Shown: positions 1 through 9,010, numbered from the stretch's first letter. The stretch is DNA of 49,589 nucleotides from an uncultured Muribaculaceae bacterium (GCA_947178505.1 CAMWYR010000012.1:1-49589), one strand, 5' to 3'. The notes: generated by a model not told the origin, from the letters alone. Made by a program: numbers and translations.

Positions 1-611
1 CCCTGCTCCACGAGCGTCGCTATCCGGTCGATGATGGCATCCTCGCGGTTCTTGTCGGGATGGAATCCGGCTTTCATGTTCATACCGAAGAAGCGGCCGA
101 AAGTTTGCCAGAACCCGGCACGGAAACTCCCCAAGAAAGCCTTCACGATGTTGAACGACGTCTGGTCGGTCTCGCGGTTGATGAGCTTCAGCATCACCTT
201 GCCCTGACTCTTCGTCATCTTCTTCACCACCGGCTTGTACTGTTCGAAAATATCCTTCTCAAGGCGTTTTAGGTGGGCCTCGCGCGTTTTCTTGTCGGGA
301 ATGGTCTGGATATATTCATACGTCTCGCAGAGCGTTGAGAAGGCTAATTTCGCGTAGGGGAGCGTCTTCTTCACATCCCTCACCGTGCGCCAGTAGAATT
401 CCTCCTCTTTCTTATTCTTGAACTTCATCGGCGGATAGACCGTGATGTTCTTGATATAGTACATCCTCACCGTGTCGCCATATTCATCGACGAAGCGGGT
501 GAAACCCTCATACGCGCGCACAGGCGTGGAGAGTTCCCCCTCCGACTGGGCCCTGACGGAGAGAAAGCCGAGAAGCAATGTCGCAAATATGAGAATTCTG
601 ATTCTTGACAC
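1..611 (-). CDS. DUF4294 family secreted protein (C-terminus cut by window edge)
   Basis: This is an uncharacterised Bacteroidetes family protein; no reaction is known. The frame is open from 611 to the first base of the window with no stop, giving about 203 visible residues, so the last few residues lie outside. The chosen start is a GTG at 609-611, because an in-frame stop lies a short distance upstream and no ATG precedes the signal-peptide-like stretch (ILIFATLLLGFLSVRAQS). Family hallmarks follow: a segment reading FYWRTVRDVKKTLPYAKLA near residues 65-85, then a basic helical region (KPVVKKMTKSQGKVMLKLI) and an NREDQTS-like motif. It is the last visible gene of a minus-strand run with the WbqC-like gene 34 bp upstream. 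Family assignment is fairly sure from the motif; function is unknown. Confidence 0.8.
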   Translation of the reverse strand, partial: MSRIRILIFATLLLGFLSVRAQSEGELSTPVRAYEGFTRFVDEYGDTVRMYYIKNITVYPPMKFKNKKEEEFYWRTVRDVKKTLPYAKLAFSTLCETYEYIQTIPDKKTREAHLKRLEKDIFEQYKPVVKKMTKSQGKVMLKLINRETDQTSFNIVKAFLGSFRAGFWQTFGRFFGMNMKAGFHPDKNREDAIIDRIATLVEQ

Positions 612-645
612 TTGATTAAGCGGGAAAAAGTTATGGATTTAGAAT

Positions 646-1236
646 TTACGGATTGAGGGCAAACAGTGCGTCGGGGCCGATCCGGAAGAGCAGGTCGAAG
701 ATGGATAGGTCATCTTCAACCAATAGGGTGATCTCCGGGTGCATCCTTCGGTGGATGCGCGGATCGGTGCGCAGTGCATCGGTGTCGAGCCAGGAGAGCA
801 CGACTCCGAGCAACGCCGAATTGAATTCCTCCAGCGTGGAAATTCCACCAGACGAGACTGCGCCCTCAGCTACAGTCTCCTCCGGCATTTCTGAGGCGGC
901 ATATACCTGCTCTATATCCGGCATCAGATGTGCAAAATAGGGAGTACGGCTGTAAGTGGCGTGCCACGCGCCGAGATGCTCGCGACGCCATTTGCCGTGG
1001 TCGGAGAGCGGCGGGTCGAAAGGGCTGCCCGGACGTGCCGACTTGAGCGCATGCGCTCCTCCCTCCACCGGCACCGTAAGGCCGCCCGACGCAATCCGGC
1101 AACGTGCGAAAGATTTGCCGGTCGTCCCTGCCGCCACGCAGGCACCCACCCGGGCTTCCCTGTCGGGGGTGCCGTCCTGCCGGCTCTTCAGATAGCTGTC
1201 AAGCCAGCCGGGGGTGATGGTGAAGGGGGTCAGCAT
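646..1236 (-). CDS. WbqC-like family protein
   Basis: A 196-residue protein of the WbqC-like family, whose members occur next to lepB and dapB in Bacteroidales; a biochemical role is not established. What points to the family is the central run FARCRIASGGLTVPVEGG, then DHGKWRREHLGAWHATYSRTPYFAHLMPDIE, which matches the usual order of a basic 'nR..I' strand, 'LTVPV' and 'W...h...Y...PyF'. The N-terminal 45 residues do not resemble the usual family opening: the expected aromatic and 'IE..e.Y.KQ' residues are missing, so this end is divergent. The start is ATG at 1234-1236, 22 bp after the lepB stop, so co-transcription with dapB and lepB is likely. Confidence 0.75.
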   Translation of the reverse strand: MLTPFTITPGWLDSYLKSRQDGTPDREARVGACVAAGTTGKSFARCRIASGGLTVPVEGGAHALKSARPGSPFDPPLSDHGKWRREHLGAWHATYSRTPYFAHLMPDIEQVYAASEMPEETVAEGAVSSGGISTLEEFNSALLGVVLSWLDTDALRTDPRIHRRMHPEITLLVEDDLSIFDLLFRIGPDALFALNP

Positions 1237-1258
1237 ACGGAGTAGAATTAGAGAGTGG

Positions 1259-2752
1259 TTATTCAGCGGGCCATTTTCCTCCCGACTTATCCGGGTTGGG
1301 ATTACGCAGAATGCGGTCCCAGCGGATCTTGCCGTCGGAGAGCGAGCGCTCCTGATCGAGCGAGAGAATGATGAACACCGGTGAACCCACGATATGATCC
1401 TCGGGCACGAATCCCCAGTAGCGGGAATCGGCAGAGCGATCGCGGTTGTCGCCCATCATCCAGTAGTAATCGAGCTTGAACGTGTAGTAATCGGTCTGCT
1501 CGCCATTAATGTAGATCTTGCCGTCGCGCACGGAGAGGTCGTTGTCCTCATAGACGCGGATGGCACGCTCATAGATCGGGAGGTTATCGAGGGTGAGATG
1601 GAGCGTCGAACCACGTTTCGGAATCCAGAACTCGCCCATATCGGGGCGCGTCCAGCCGTAATCGTTGCCGAGCGGGAACACTCCACCGAGGTCGTAGAGG
1701 CCTGATTCGCGTTCGAGTCGTAGCGGGGCGATCACCTCGGGCCACTTCTCCACCTCGGCCTTCATCTCGCGCGTGAGGGGCACGTCGTAGAACGAATAGC
1801 CGCCCGGTTCGTTGCGGAGCGGTTCGAAGCGGTGGTCGTCGGCACGCACTCCGAGCTCAAGCCATTTCTCCGGTGCGATCGGTCCGCTTACCGGCACAAT
1901 GTAGTTGAACTGCACATGTTCAGGCTCGGCGATATAGCTGCCGTTAATGAATATCGAGTCGTTGGAGATGCGCAGGCGTTCGCCCGGGAGGCCGATCGCA
2001 CGCTTCACGTAGTTCTCGCGGCGGTCGACCGGACGCCACACCACCTGCCCGAACGTGCCGGGATGCGAGGCGATATACTTCCGCCCGTCGCCTCCCCCTT
2101 CCTGCTCGATGCGCCAGGCCATCATGTAGTAGTCATCGTTAGGGCGCCCGAGAGCCACCGTGTCGCCCTGAGGATAGTTGAACACCACGATATCCCCGCG
2201 CTCGATGCCGCGGCGTCCCGGCATGCGGTGATATTCAAGCTGGGGATTTTCCACGTAGCTCTTCGTGTTGAGGAAAGGGAGCGTATGCTGCGCGAGCGGG
2301 AAGTGAATCGGGGTCTGAGGCACGCGTGCGCCATATACGGTCTTGTCGACCCAGAGACGGTCGCCGACGAGCAGCGACTTCTCAAGGCTCGACGAGGGAA
2401 TCTCGTACTGCTGGCCGATGAAGGCGAAGATGAAATAGATGAGGATGAGCGCATACACGATCGCATCCACCCAGGCCATGACAGTGCGTGTGGCCCCCGT
2501 CTTCTTCTTCCACCATGTGAAGGGGATGTAGCCCGTGAGGTATATGTCAATAAGCAGCAGCCACAGGAGCAGCAGCCAGGGATTACCCATGAGCACGACC
2601 CACGTCAGGAAGATGAGCGAGACGATGCCGAAGCGCACCCAGCGCGTGGGCTTCACGGCGCGCAGGCGCCCCCGCAGCGACTTTTCGGGGCCAACGTTCT
2701 TGAGAGAATGCTCTTTTATTTCGGGGGGAGTGATTTTACTGGAGTCTGTCAT
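1259..2752 (-). CDS. lepB: Signal peptidase I
   Basis: Leader peptidase that cleaves signal peptides from proteins exported through Sec, acting at the periplasmic face of the inner membrane. The protein is 497 residues, long for the enzyme but normal for Bacteroidetes, which carry a long insertion. Hydrophobic spans lie near residues 40-75 and 90-112. The catalytic serine region is IPSSSLEKSLLVGDRLWVDK near residues 118-137; the catalytic lysine region is NYVKRAIGLPGERL; the conserved box GDNRDRSADSRYWGFVPEDH lies near the C-terminus. The ATG at 2752 was chosen because the upstream part of the frame overlaps dapB out of frame and has no family resemblance, and because it leaves a 10-bp gap after the dapB stop. 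It probably forms an operon with dapB and the WbqC-like gene. Confidence 0.95.
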   Translation of the reverse strand: MTDSSKITPPEIKEHSLKNVGPEKSLRGRLRAVKPTRWVRFGIVSLIFLTWVVLMGNPWLLLLWLLLIDIYLTGYIPFTWWKKKTGATRTVMAWVDAIVYALILIYFIFAFIGQQYEIPSSSLEKSLLVGDRLWVDKTVYGARVPQTPIHFPLAQHTLPFLNTKSYVENPQLEYHRMPGRRGIERGDIVVFNYPQGDTVALGRPNDDYYMMAWRIEQEGGGDGRKYIASHPGTFGQVVWRPVDRRENYVKRAIGLPGERLRISNDSIFINGSYIAEPEHVQFNYIVPVSGPIAPEKWLELGVRADDHRFEPLRNEPGGYSFYDVPLTREMKAEVEKWPEVIAPLRLERESGLYDLGGVFPLGNDYGWTRPDMGEFWIPKRGSTLHLTLDNLPIYERAIRVYEDNDLSVRDGKIYINGEQTDYYTFKLDYYWMMGDNRDRSADSRYWGFVPEDHIVGSPVFIILSLDQERSLSDGKIRWDRILRNPNPDKSGGKWPAE

Positions 2753-2762
2753 TGCCGTTGAA

Positions 2763-3509
2763 TTAGAAAATGGGGAGGGAGGTGATCTGACCCAGCATCT
2801 CCGAGATGGTGAAGAAACCCTTCTTGCCGGCAAGCCACTCGGCAGCAATCACGGCTCCGAGGGCGAAGCCGTCGCGGCTCTTCGCCGAATGAGTTATCAC
2901 TATCTCATCAACGGGAGAATCCCAGGTGATGGTGTGGATGCCCGGCACCTCGCCATGACGGATATGGTTTACGGTCAGCATATCGGGCGTGATGGGCATA
3001 CCGGTCTCCGGTTCGGCCCAGCGGTCGATACGGTCGGTATGGCTCACGAGATCATCAGCCAGCGTGATGGCCGTGCCCGACGGATGATCGAGCTTATGGA
3101 TATGATGCGTCTCGGTGAGGAAGGGAGCATACTGCGGAAACTTATTCATGATATCAGCCAGATATCTGTTGACGGCCATGAATATATTGACGCCGATAGA
3201 GAAGTTGGAGGCATGGAGCAGCGTTCCGCGGCCCTCCTCGCACTCCCGGCGGAGTCGCGGGAGTTCGGCAGTCCACCCTGTCGTGCCGCTCACCGCGGGC
3301 ACGCCGGCGCGGAAGCAGCGTTCGATATTCGCTACCGCCGACGTGGGCACGGAGAATTCAATCGCAGCATCCGACGAGTGGAAAGCCTCGGAATCAAATT
3401 CCTCCGGATTATGTGTATCGATGATGCATGTAATTTCATTGCCGCGTTCGCGCGCGATTCGCTCTATGATATGGCCCATCTTGCCATAGCCTATGATTGC
3501 CAGACGCAT
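2763..3509 (-). CDS. dapB: 4-hydroxy-tetrahydrodipicolinate reductase
   Basis: Reduces hydroxy-tetrahydrodipicolinate with NAD(P)H in the diaminopimelate/lysine pathway, in the cytoplasm. The 248-residue length fits the short Bacteroidetes form. An N-terminal Rossmann motif (MRLAIIGYGKMGHIIE) binds the dinucleotide; VSGTTGW follows near residue 75; the substrate and catalytic motif ETHHIHKLDHPSGTA (the E-H-H-x-x-K-x-D-x-P-S-G-T pattern of the family) lies near residues 133-147. The start is ATG at 3507-3509. lepB begins 10 bp after its stop, an arrangement common in Bacteroidales. No clear TAnnTTTG box is visible directly upstream. Confidence 0.96.
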   Translation of the reverse strand: MRLAIIGYGKMGHIIERIARERGNEITCIIDTHNPEEFDSEAFHSSDAAIEFSVPTSAVANIERCFRAGVPAVSGTTGWTAELPRLRRECEEGRGTLLHASNFSIGVNIFMAVNRYLADIMNKFPQYAPFLTETHHIHKLDHPSGTAITLADDLVSHTDRIDRWAEPETGMPITPDMLTVNHIRHGEVPGIHTITWDSPVDEIVITHSAKSRDGFALGAVIAAEWLAGKKGFFTISEMLGQITSLPIF

Positions 3510-3556
3510 AAGGGTTTACGTTTTAGATAAATAATATTTGATAATAGCGGATATGC

Positions 3557-4516
3557 TCAGAAGCCGAAGGCGAAGTTGTCGACATACATCGTGAGGCCTT
3601 CCGTGCCGATGAAAGCCTCGCCGCAGGTGGTGGAGGCCATCACGAGCACGTGGGTCGGCGTGGCGTCGGCCGGTGCCCAGCCCTCTTCCTGCACGGGCAC
3701 GAGCTTCCCCTTGGAGTTATAGGCGTGGTAAGCCTTAGCGCCGTTGAGCAGACCCATATAGGGCTTATAGAATGGTTTGCCGGTTATGTCGCCGTAGTGG
3801 ATGGGAAGCTGATGTCCTTTCGTGAGAGGCACCGACTTGCTGTAGCGCTCGCGGCCCGTGCCTACGCGCAATGCATGGATATTTCCTTTCTCATCTTCCC
3901 AGCGCTTCTGAAGCAGCACGTAGACTTCCGCCTGATCGCGGCCCGAGAGGGTCTTCTTCGAGCCGAAACCGGTGGATTTCACGCGGGTGTTGACATTGGG
4001 CATATCCACCTTATAGTCAAACACGAGGGCCTTGGGGCGTTTCGTATAAGGGATGCCCATCTCCATCTTCGTGTAGGGGCTCTTGGTGGTGGATATAGGC
4101 TCATTTATGCGGCCCAGGAAGAGAGTGCCCGTCACCATCACGTCCATATTGATGATGCCCAGCACCTTCACATGCTCCATTATAGTGGAGAGTTTGGCCA
4201 TCATATTGCCGTTCACGACGACGGGCTCGACAGTGTTGGAGGCCTTAGTGATTCCCGACACGCGGGCATAGACATTGCTCGATGCCCAGGGAGACCCTCC
4301 CTTCGCCACGTAGGGCTTATTGCCTTCGATCGTCTGCGTGGGGCCCACGGCATAGATTGTCTTCTTTTTGCCCCCGATGGCCTTCGATTCGGTGAGATGG
4401 CGCGTTACCCAGCTTGAGAAATCGCCGTAGCGGATCTTTTCAAGGGTAAGTGCGGGCGCCGGTAAGCTCACGGCCCCCGTGAGCAGCGTAAGAAGGAGAA
4501 GTTTCAGTTTGTTCAT
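3557..4516 (-). CDS. PCMD domain-containing secreted protein
   Basis: A 319-residue exported protein with a signal peptide (MNKLKLLLLTLLTGAVSLPAPA) and no lipobox cysteine. The body resembles the PCMD (putative carbohydrate metabolism domain) family found on Bacteroidetes surfaces: a central strand region ALVFDYKVDMP, then near the C-terminus PTHVLVMASTTCGEAFIGTEG followed by LTMYVDNFAFGF, the typical ending of that domain. The family is associated with surface glycan-binding proteins, but its function is not proven. It lies 29 bp downstream of the small secreted protein at 4546-5085, so the two are probably co-transcribed. Assignment rests on the C-terminal motif only. Confidence 0.7.
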   Translation of the reverse strand: MNKLKLLLLTLLTGAVSLPAPALTLEKIRYGDFSSWVTRHLTESKAIGGKKKTIYAVGPTQTIEGNKPYVAKGGSPWASSNVYARVSGITKASNTVEPVVVNGNMMAKLSTIMEHVKVLGIINMDVMVTGTLFLGRINEPISTTKSPYTKMEMGIPYTKRPKALVFDYKVDMPNVNTRVKSTGFGSKKTLSGRDQAEVYVLLQKRWEDEKGNIHALRVGTGRERYSKSVPLTKGHQLPIHYGDITGKPFYKPYMGLLNGAKAYHAYNSKGKLVPVQEEGWAPADATPTHVLVMASTTCGEAFIGTEGLTMYVDNFAFGF

Positions 4517-4545
4517 CAGATATATATCGAATTGCTGCGCGCCGC

Positions 4546-5085
4546 CTATTTCTTAAGCGTCTGCAGGAAATGGTTCACCCAGTCATTGCGGTTGGGCGTG
4601 GCGAGGATCACGGTGGTCATCTCTGAGTTGTCGTAGGGGAGCACGAGAATGGTGACCTTCTTACCCTCCAGTTCGCCGACAGCTTTCGCCCCCTTGGCGC
4701 TACCGAACTTCACCTTCTCCACCACGGCGTTCTTGAGGCGCATATAGTCGGCATTGCGGCGGCAGAGCTCGTAGGCGAATTTCTGCTTTGAGGGCTGGTT
4801 GGAGTTGGACATGGAGATGCCGAAAGTGCCGTCGGGGAATTTGCCGACAAGCTGCGAGCCCTTTTCGATAATCGTTCCTGCGGGCACTTCAAAAGTGAAG
4901 CCGCAGAAATCAGTTGAGACGAACTCCTGCCCGGCATCGGGCTGCACGGCCACCGGGGCTGACGTTTCAGCAACTGCCGGGCTGCTTAGATCGGGACCGA
5001 GATCAGGCCCGAGGTCGGGCGCCTGGGCTGTGGCGCTCAGAGCCGACATTGCGGCCAGAAGAGCGACTGTCAGAGAATATTTCAT
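4546..5085 (-). CDS. Small secreted protein, unknown function
   Basis: I do not recognise this 179-residue protein. It has a clear signal peptide (MKYSLTVALLAAMSALSATAQA) followed by a short repetitive, acidic-proline linker (DLGPDLGPDL, encoded by near-identical 12-bp units around 4981-5025) and an alanine/valine-rich stretch to about residue 50. The rest looks like a compact alpha/beta domain (FCGFTFEVPAGTIIEKG, VTILVLPYDNSEMTTVILATPN). It has two cysteines after the signal peptide, at about positions 61 and 107. The start is ATG at 5083-5085. The PCMD protein follows 29 bp later, which suggests a shared transcript and perhaps a shared location in the envelope. Confidence 0.7.
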   Translation of the reverse strand: MKYSLTVALLAAMSALSATAQAPDLGPDLGPDLSSPAVAETSAPVAVQPDAGQEFVSTDFCGFTFEVPAGTIIEKGSQLVGKFPDGTFGISMSNSNQPSKQKFAYELCRRNADYMRLKNAVVEKVKFGSAKGAKAVGELEGKKVTILVLPYDNSEMTTVILATPNRNDWVNHFLQTLKK

Positions 5086-5173
5086 ATTTACCTATTTACA
5101 TACAGTCACTGCCGCAACGCTGTGGCGGTGTGGCAGGACTATTCTTAATTGCATAACGTAAACGTATGCCTGT

Positions 5174-5806
5174 TTATTTGCCGAGGAATCGACGACTATT
5201 GTCGGCGATGATGTCGGTAAGGTCTTCACCGCGAGTCTGCGAGAGGCGTGCGATGATTTCCTCGATGGTAAGTTCCGACTCGTCAGTCTCGGCGAGAATG
5301 CGGTCGGCGGGCATTGCCTTGAGGGTCTCGGGGTTGAACTCAGCTCCGAAGGATATGAACAGCCCGGCGCGCAGCATCATGGCGGCCACTTCCGGTTTCT
5401 GTCGGAAACCATGTATGGCCCAGGGCTGCGCCGGCTGCAGGTCACGGCGAGCGCCGATGATGATGTCGTGAGCCTTCACATCGTGGATGATGAGGGGCTT
5501 TCGGAGCCGCTCGGAAAGTTCCACATTATGACGGAACACGTTGAGCTGGCGGAAGAGCGGGCCTCCGATATTGAGATCGATGCCGGCCTCGCCGATGGCC
5601 ACTACCTCAGGCTGCGCGGCGAGCGTGTCGAGCATCTCATATTTTTCTTCGATTTCGGCGGCGCTTGTGTCCCAGGGATGGATGCCTACCGAATAATATT
5701 GTTCAGGGTGAAGCACGTAGCCCTCCGTCTCGCAGCGCACGCGGATATTGATCACGCCGTGAGGCTGGGGCACGGAATGGTGAGTGTGAATGTCTAAAAT
5801 TTTCAT
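5174..5806 (-). CDS. TatD-family metal-dependent hydrolase
   Basis: A 210-residue member of the TatD-like amidohydrolase (TIM barrel) superfamily, proteins reported as metal-dependent DNases and 3'-exonucleases. Metal ligands are visible in order: HTHH near residue 7-10, GEAGID near residue 73, IIHDVKAH near residue 105, AIHGF near residue 133, and ETDES near residue 178. At 210 residues it is shorter than the usual 250-265, as are many Bacteroidetes 'TatD family' proteins, and the third position of the GEcGLD motif is alanine rather than cysteine. It lies downstream of rnpA and yidD with a 152-bp gap that shows only a short GGGCC/GGCCC hairpin near 5848-5860. Confidence 0.85.
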   Translation of the reverse strand: MKILDIHTHHSVPQPHGVINIRVRCETEGYVLHPEQYYSVGIHPWDTSAAEIEEKYEMLDTLAAQPEVVAIGEAGIDLNIGGPLFRQLNVFRHNVELSERLRKPLIIHDVKAHDIIIGARRDLQPAQPWAIHGFRQKPEVAAMMLRAGLFISFGAEFNPETLKAMPADRILAETDESELTIEEIIARLSQTRGEDLTDIIADNSRRFLGK

Positions 5807-5958
5807 AATTCAACTGATTAAAAGCATTCCAAAGCAGGAGCAAATAGGGCCTGAGGCCCGGCAAGAGCAATATGGAACAGGGTTAAACTGACCTAAAAAT
5901 TATAATTGTATAACAAGTTGCGAGCAATGAATGTTTTGCAGTGCGTTCAGCCCCGGCC

Positions 5959-6183
5959 TCACTTCCTGCGTTTTGGGGGCACCGGGTCATAGCCGTGACC
6001 GCCCCAGGGATGGCATCGGCAGATGCGCCGGATGGCCAGCCATGAGCCGCGCAGGGCGCCATGGATGCGGATCGCCTCGATGGCATATTGGCTGCAGGTG
6101 GGCGTGTAGCGGCACGCCGCCGGGAAATGGGGGGAGATGCAGAGCTGGTAGAAGCGTATCAGGAGTGTGAGGAGCCAACGCAT
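5959..6183 (-). CDS. yidD: Membrane protein insertion efficiency factor YidD
   Basis: A 74-residue YidD protein, reported to help the YidC insertase place proteins in the inner membrane. Typical features are an amphipathic N-terminus ([19 protein letters not shown]), the cysteine motif [14 protein letters not shown] and the C-terminal [15 protein letters not shown]. The start (ATG at 6181-6183) overlaps the end of rnpA by 25 bp, the usual rnpA-yidD arrangement, implying translational coupling. yidC itself is elsewhere in this window, at 10743-12839. Confidence 0.96.
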   Translation of the reverse strand: MRWLLTLLIRFYQLCISPHFPAACRYTPTCSQYAIEAIRIHGALRGSWLAIRRICRCHPWGGHGYDPVPPKRRK

Positions 6184-6584
6184 TTCTGTAGGTTTTCAAT
6201 GATTCGCTTCATCTTTTTCTCAATAGCGGCATAGTCCATCTCCTCCTTATGAAGCCAGATGAAGCCGATCTGCAGATATGTGCCGGGATGCTCGTTGAGC
6301 GTCTCGAGAAGCGGGAGCCGGTTGAGGCGGTAGGCCTCGCGGATGCGTCGGCGGATGCGCACGCGGTCGACGGCATGGCGGATCTTTTTCTTCGGAACAG
6401 TGATGAGCATCTGCAGCGGAGCCACGTGTGCCGGGATACCGTTACGGAAACTCTTCTGCATCTCCTCACGGCTGAGGATCTTCCAGGTGGCGCGCAGGGG
6501 ATAGTCATAAAGCGTCCGGCCGCCGGCAAATAAGCCGTCGACAAGCGTGCGGTGCCGCAGTTTCTCAGCCTTCCGCAGCGTCAT
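6159..6584 (-). CDS. rnpA: Ribonuclease P protein component
   Basis: Protein subunit of RNase P, which with its RNA matures the 5' ends of tRNAs. The signature [16 protein letters not shown], the basic RNR-type helix that contacts RNA, lies near residues 80-100. The frame could start at ATG 6620 (153 residues), but I prefer ATG 6584 (141 residues). It gives the usual opening [10 protein letters not shown], it has a GGAGG just upstream, and a perfect -7 box (TAAATTTG, 6625-6632) would place the transcription start at about 6620, on top of the upstream ATG. yidD overlaps its 3' end by 25 bp. hemD, which I recall as a common neighbour in other Bacteroidales, is not seen here. Confidence 0.93.
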   Translation of the reverse strand: MTLRKAEKLRHRTLVDGLFAGGRTLYDYPLRATWKILSREEMQKSFRNGIPAHVAPLQMLITVPKKKIRHAVDRVRIRRRIREAYRLNRLPLLETLNEHPGTYLQIGFIWLHKEEMDYAAIEKKMKRIIENLQKCVGSSHS

Positions 6585-6624
6585 TCGCCTCCGGGGCGCG
6601 GATACTTCATCAGATTTCATACCG

Positions 6625-6632
6625 CAAATTTA
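6625..6632 (-). promoter_or_regulatory. Bacteroidetes -7 box before rnpA
   Basis: On the minus strand this reads TAAATTTG, a perfect match to TAnnTTTG. The -33 position is poor (only TTGC-like). The predicted transcription start is around 6620, which supports the downstream rnpA start at 6584. Confidence 0.6.
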
Positions 6633-6757
6633 CAATTTTTTTTTCAAACGAACCGCAACCTACTCCTATCGGTTATAAAAATAAAGGCCGGCGCGACCAA
6701 TGAAGCATGGTCAATAATATGCTGATTAATGGATTAGAGCTGCGCCGCACCCTTTAA

Positions 6758-6773
6758 ACCTGCAAAAGCAGGT
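6758..6773 (+). other. Short hairpin in the leader of the 109-residue protein gene
   Basis: ACCTGC, a four-base AAAA loop, and GCAGGT form a perfect 6-bp stem about 30 nt upstream of the ATG at 6804. No U-run follows, so it is not a terminator. It may affect translation or RNA stability; it could also be chance. Confidence 0.35.
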
Positions 6774-6803
6774 CTTGAATATACGATATTAATCTTATAA
6801 ATT

Positions 6804-7133
6804 ATGAAAAAGACAGTAGTTATTTCTTTCGGTGACAGCGCGAAATATCGTGTTCCTTCAATCGAGAGCAGTGAGAAAGACCTTAAGGCGGTAGAGGAAA
6901 ACGTAAAGACCTATCTCAAAGTAAAGTTTCCTGAAATAGAGGCGCTTCCCTTCTATTCGTCAATGAAAGTAGAGGAAGTGGATCCGGCAGAAGCCGCCAA
7001 TTATGATGAGTTTAATGCTGACGCGCTCAAGAGCATCAGGAGCGTGCTCGTCACTGAAGTGAAGGATGCACGTTCGCTCGACGTGCTTAACTCCGACGCT
7101 CCCTACTCCGACATTAATCCCGATGCCCTTTGA
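6804..7133 (+). CDS. Conserved-looking hypothetical protein, 109 residues
   Basis: I do not recognise this protein. It has no signal peptide or membrane segment, is acidic, and reads as alternating strands and helices (KKTVVISFGDSAKYRV; EKDLKAVEENVKTYLKVKFPE), ending in a flexible acidic tail. It is likely real: it is the only plausible frame in this stretch, it starts with ATG in an A-rich context, it has a leader with a small hairpin, and it ends 41 bp before a perfect terminator. It is transcribed alone, divergently from rnpA and convergently with gapA. A small cytoplasmic or regulatory protein is possible, but nothing in the sequence settles its role. Confidence 0.7.
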   Translation: MKKTVVISFGDSAKYRVPSIESSEKDLKAVEENVKTYLKVKFPEIEALPFYSSMKVEEVDPAEAANYDEFNADALKSIRSVLVTEVKDARSLDVLNSDAPYSDINPDAL

Positions 7134-7174
7134 TTGGGCCGACGGCGGGAGAAATAATCAGGGATATTAATTAT

Positions 7175-7219
7175 CAATAAAAAAGAAGATGTGTCGCTGA
7201 CACATCTTCTTTTTTATTG
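7175..7219. terminator. Bidirectional terminator between the 109-residue protein gene and gapA
   Basis: A perfect 21-bp inverted repeat (7175-7195 and 7199-7219) with a 3-base loop. The core GAAGATGTGTC/GACACATCTTC is flanked by A-runs on one side and T-runs on the other, so it works in both directions. It lies between the convergent genes ending at 7133 and 7247. Confidence 0.95.
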
Positions 7220-7246
7220 ACGCCGACAGAGTCGGCAGCAGGCATA

Positions 7247-8269
<1,023 letters not shown>

Positions 8270-8335
8270 TTATTTATTAATAAGGGTTAAACTTTTGATT
8301 ATCTACTATTTCCACGACTGTTGCAGCTCCGTGCC

Positions 8336-8368
8336 GAGGCCCCGCGACGGGATGCCTCAAATTTTTTT
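8336..8368 (+). terminator. Hairpin with T-run, plus-strand oriented, inside the gap leader region
   Basis: GAGGC (8336-8340) pairs with GCCTC (8354-8358) and CCCG with CGGG inside it, leaving a 3-base loop and a 2-base bulge. The stem is followed by AAATTTTTTT (8359-8368), as in an intrinsic terminator reading on the plus strand. No plus-strand gene lies upstream of it: gap is on the other strand. On the minus strand the hairpin sits within the predicted gap leader without a U-run. Confidence 0.5.
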
Positions 8369-8450
8369 GGAGGAGGAGCGAACTTTTATGGGCGCCCTCA
8401 ATGTTAATAAGGAGTCATCCTATTAACAATTCTGCCGATTGTTTAGGTTG

Positions 8451-8458
8451 CAAATTTA
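8451..8458 (-). promoter_or_regulatory. Bacteroidetes -7 box, candidate gap promoter
   Basis: The minus strand reads TAAATTTG, matching TAnnTTTG exactly, in an AT-rich region between gap and mscL. A -33 TTTG at the ideal distance is not evident. The predicted start near 8447 gives gap a leader of about 190 nt. Confidence 0.5.
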
Positions 8459-8509
8459 ACAAAAAAATCGCAAATAATCATCCATATTAACAAAAAATTA
8501 GATTCACTC

Positions 8510-8947
8510 ATGGGAAAATTCATTGAAGATTTTAAGGCGTTTGCCCTTAAGGGGAATGTCATCGATATGGCAATCGGTGTGATCATCGGCGGTGCGTTCG
8601 GTAAGATCGTGACTTCTCTGGTCAACGACATCATCATGCCGGTCGTGGCGCTCTGCACAGGCTCGGCCAATTTCACCGATCTCAAGACCGTGCTCAAACC
8701 CGAGGAAATCGATCAGGCCACAGGTGAGGTGATCCGTGAGGCTGTCACTTTCAACTATGGTATGTTCATCCAGAACATCGTCGACTTCTTCATCATCGCA
8801 TTCTGTATCTTCATCGCTCTCCGCTACACTATGAAGTTTATGAAGAAGGAAGAGAAGGTTGAGGAAGAGGCTCCCGCTCCCGAGCCTACTAAGGAAGAGG
8901 TGCTCCTCACCGAAATCCGCGATATTCTCAAGAGTGAGAAGAAATAA
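8510..8947 (+). CDS. mscL: Large-conductance mechanosensitive channel
   Basis: Inner-membrane channel that opens under membrane tension to release solutes during osmotic downshock. It is 145 residues, the normal size. The N-terminal amphipathic helix (GKFIEDFKAFALKGNVIDMAIGVIIG) runs into TM1 with the pore-lining AIGVIIGGAFGKIVTSLVNDIIMP pattern. TM2 (FIQNIVDFFIIAFCIFIALRY) lies near residues 87-108, followed by a charged C-terminal bundle (KKEEKVEEEAPAPEPTKEE). The start is ATG at 8510-8512. It is transcribed alone, divergently from gap, and ends in a strong terminator. Confidence 0.97.
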   Translation: MGKFIEDFKAFALKGNVIDMAIGVIIGGAFGKIVTSLVNDIIMPVVALCTGSANFTDLKTVLKPEEIDQATGEVIREAVTFNYGMFIQNIVDFFIIAFCIFIALRYTMKFMKKEEKVEEEAPAPEPTKEEVLLTEIRDILKSEKK

Positions 8948-8972
8948 TAGTTTCTGAAAATATCTAAATGCA

Positions 8973-9010
8973 GGCTCCCGGATGTGCATCACATCCGGGA
9001 GCCGTTTTTA
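8973..9010 (+). terminator. Rho-independent terminator of mscL
   Basis: A perfect 14-bp stem, GGCTCCCGGATGTG (8973-8986) with CACATCCGGGAGCC (8990-9003), a CAT loop, and a GTTTTTA tail. It lies 25 bp after the mscL stop. Confidence 0.95.

Noticed and set aside
2753..2848. Longer lepB frame starting at 2848
   Set aside because: The extra 32 residues overlap dapB out of frame and do not resemble a signal peptidase; ATG 2752 gives a normal start.
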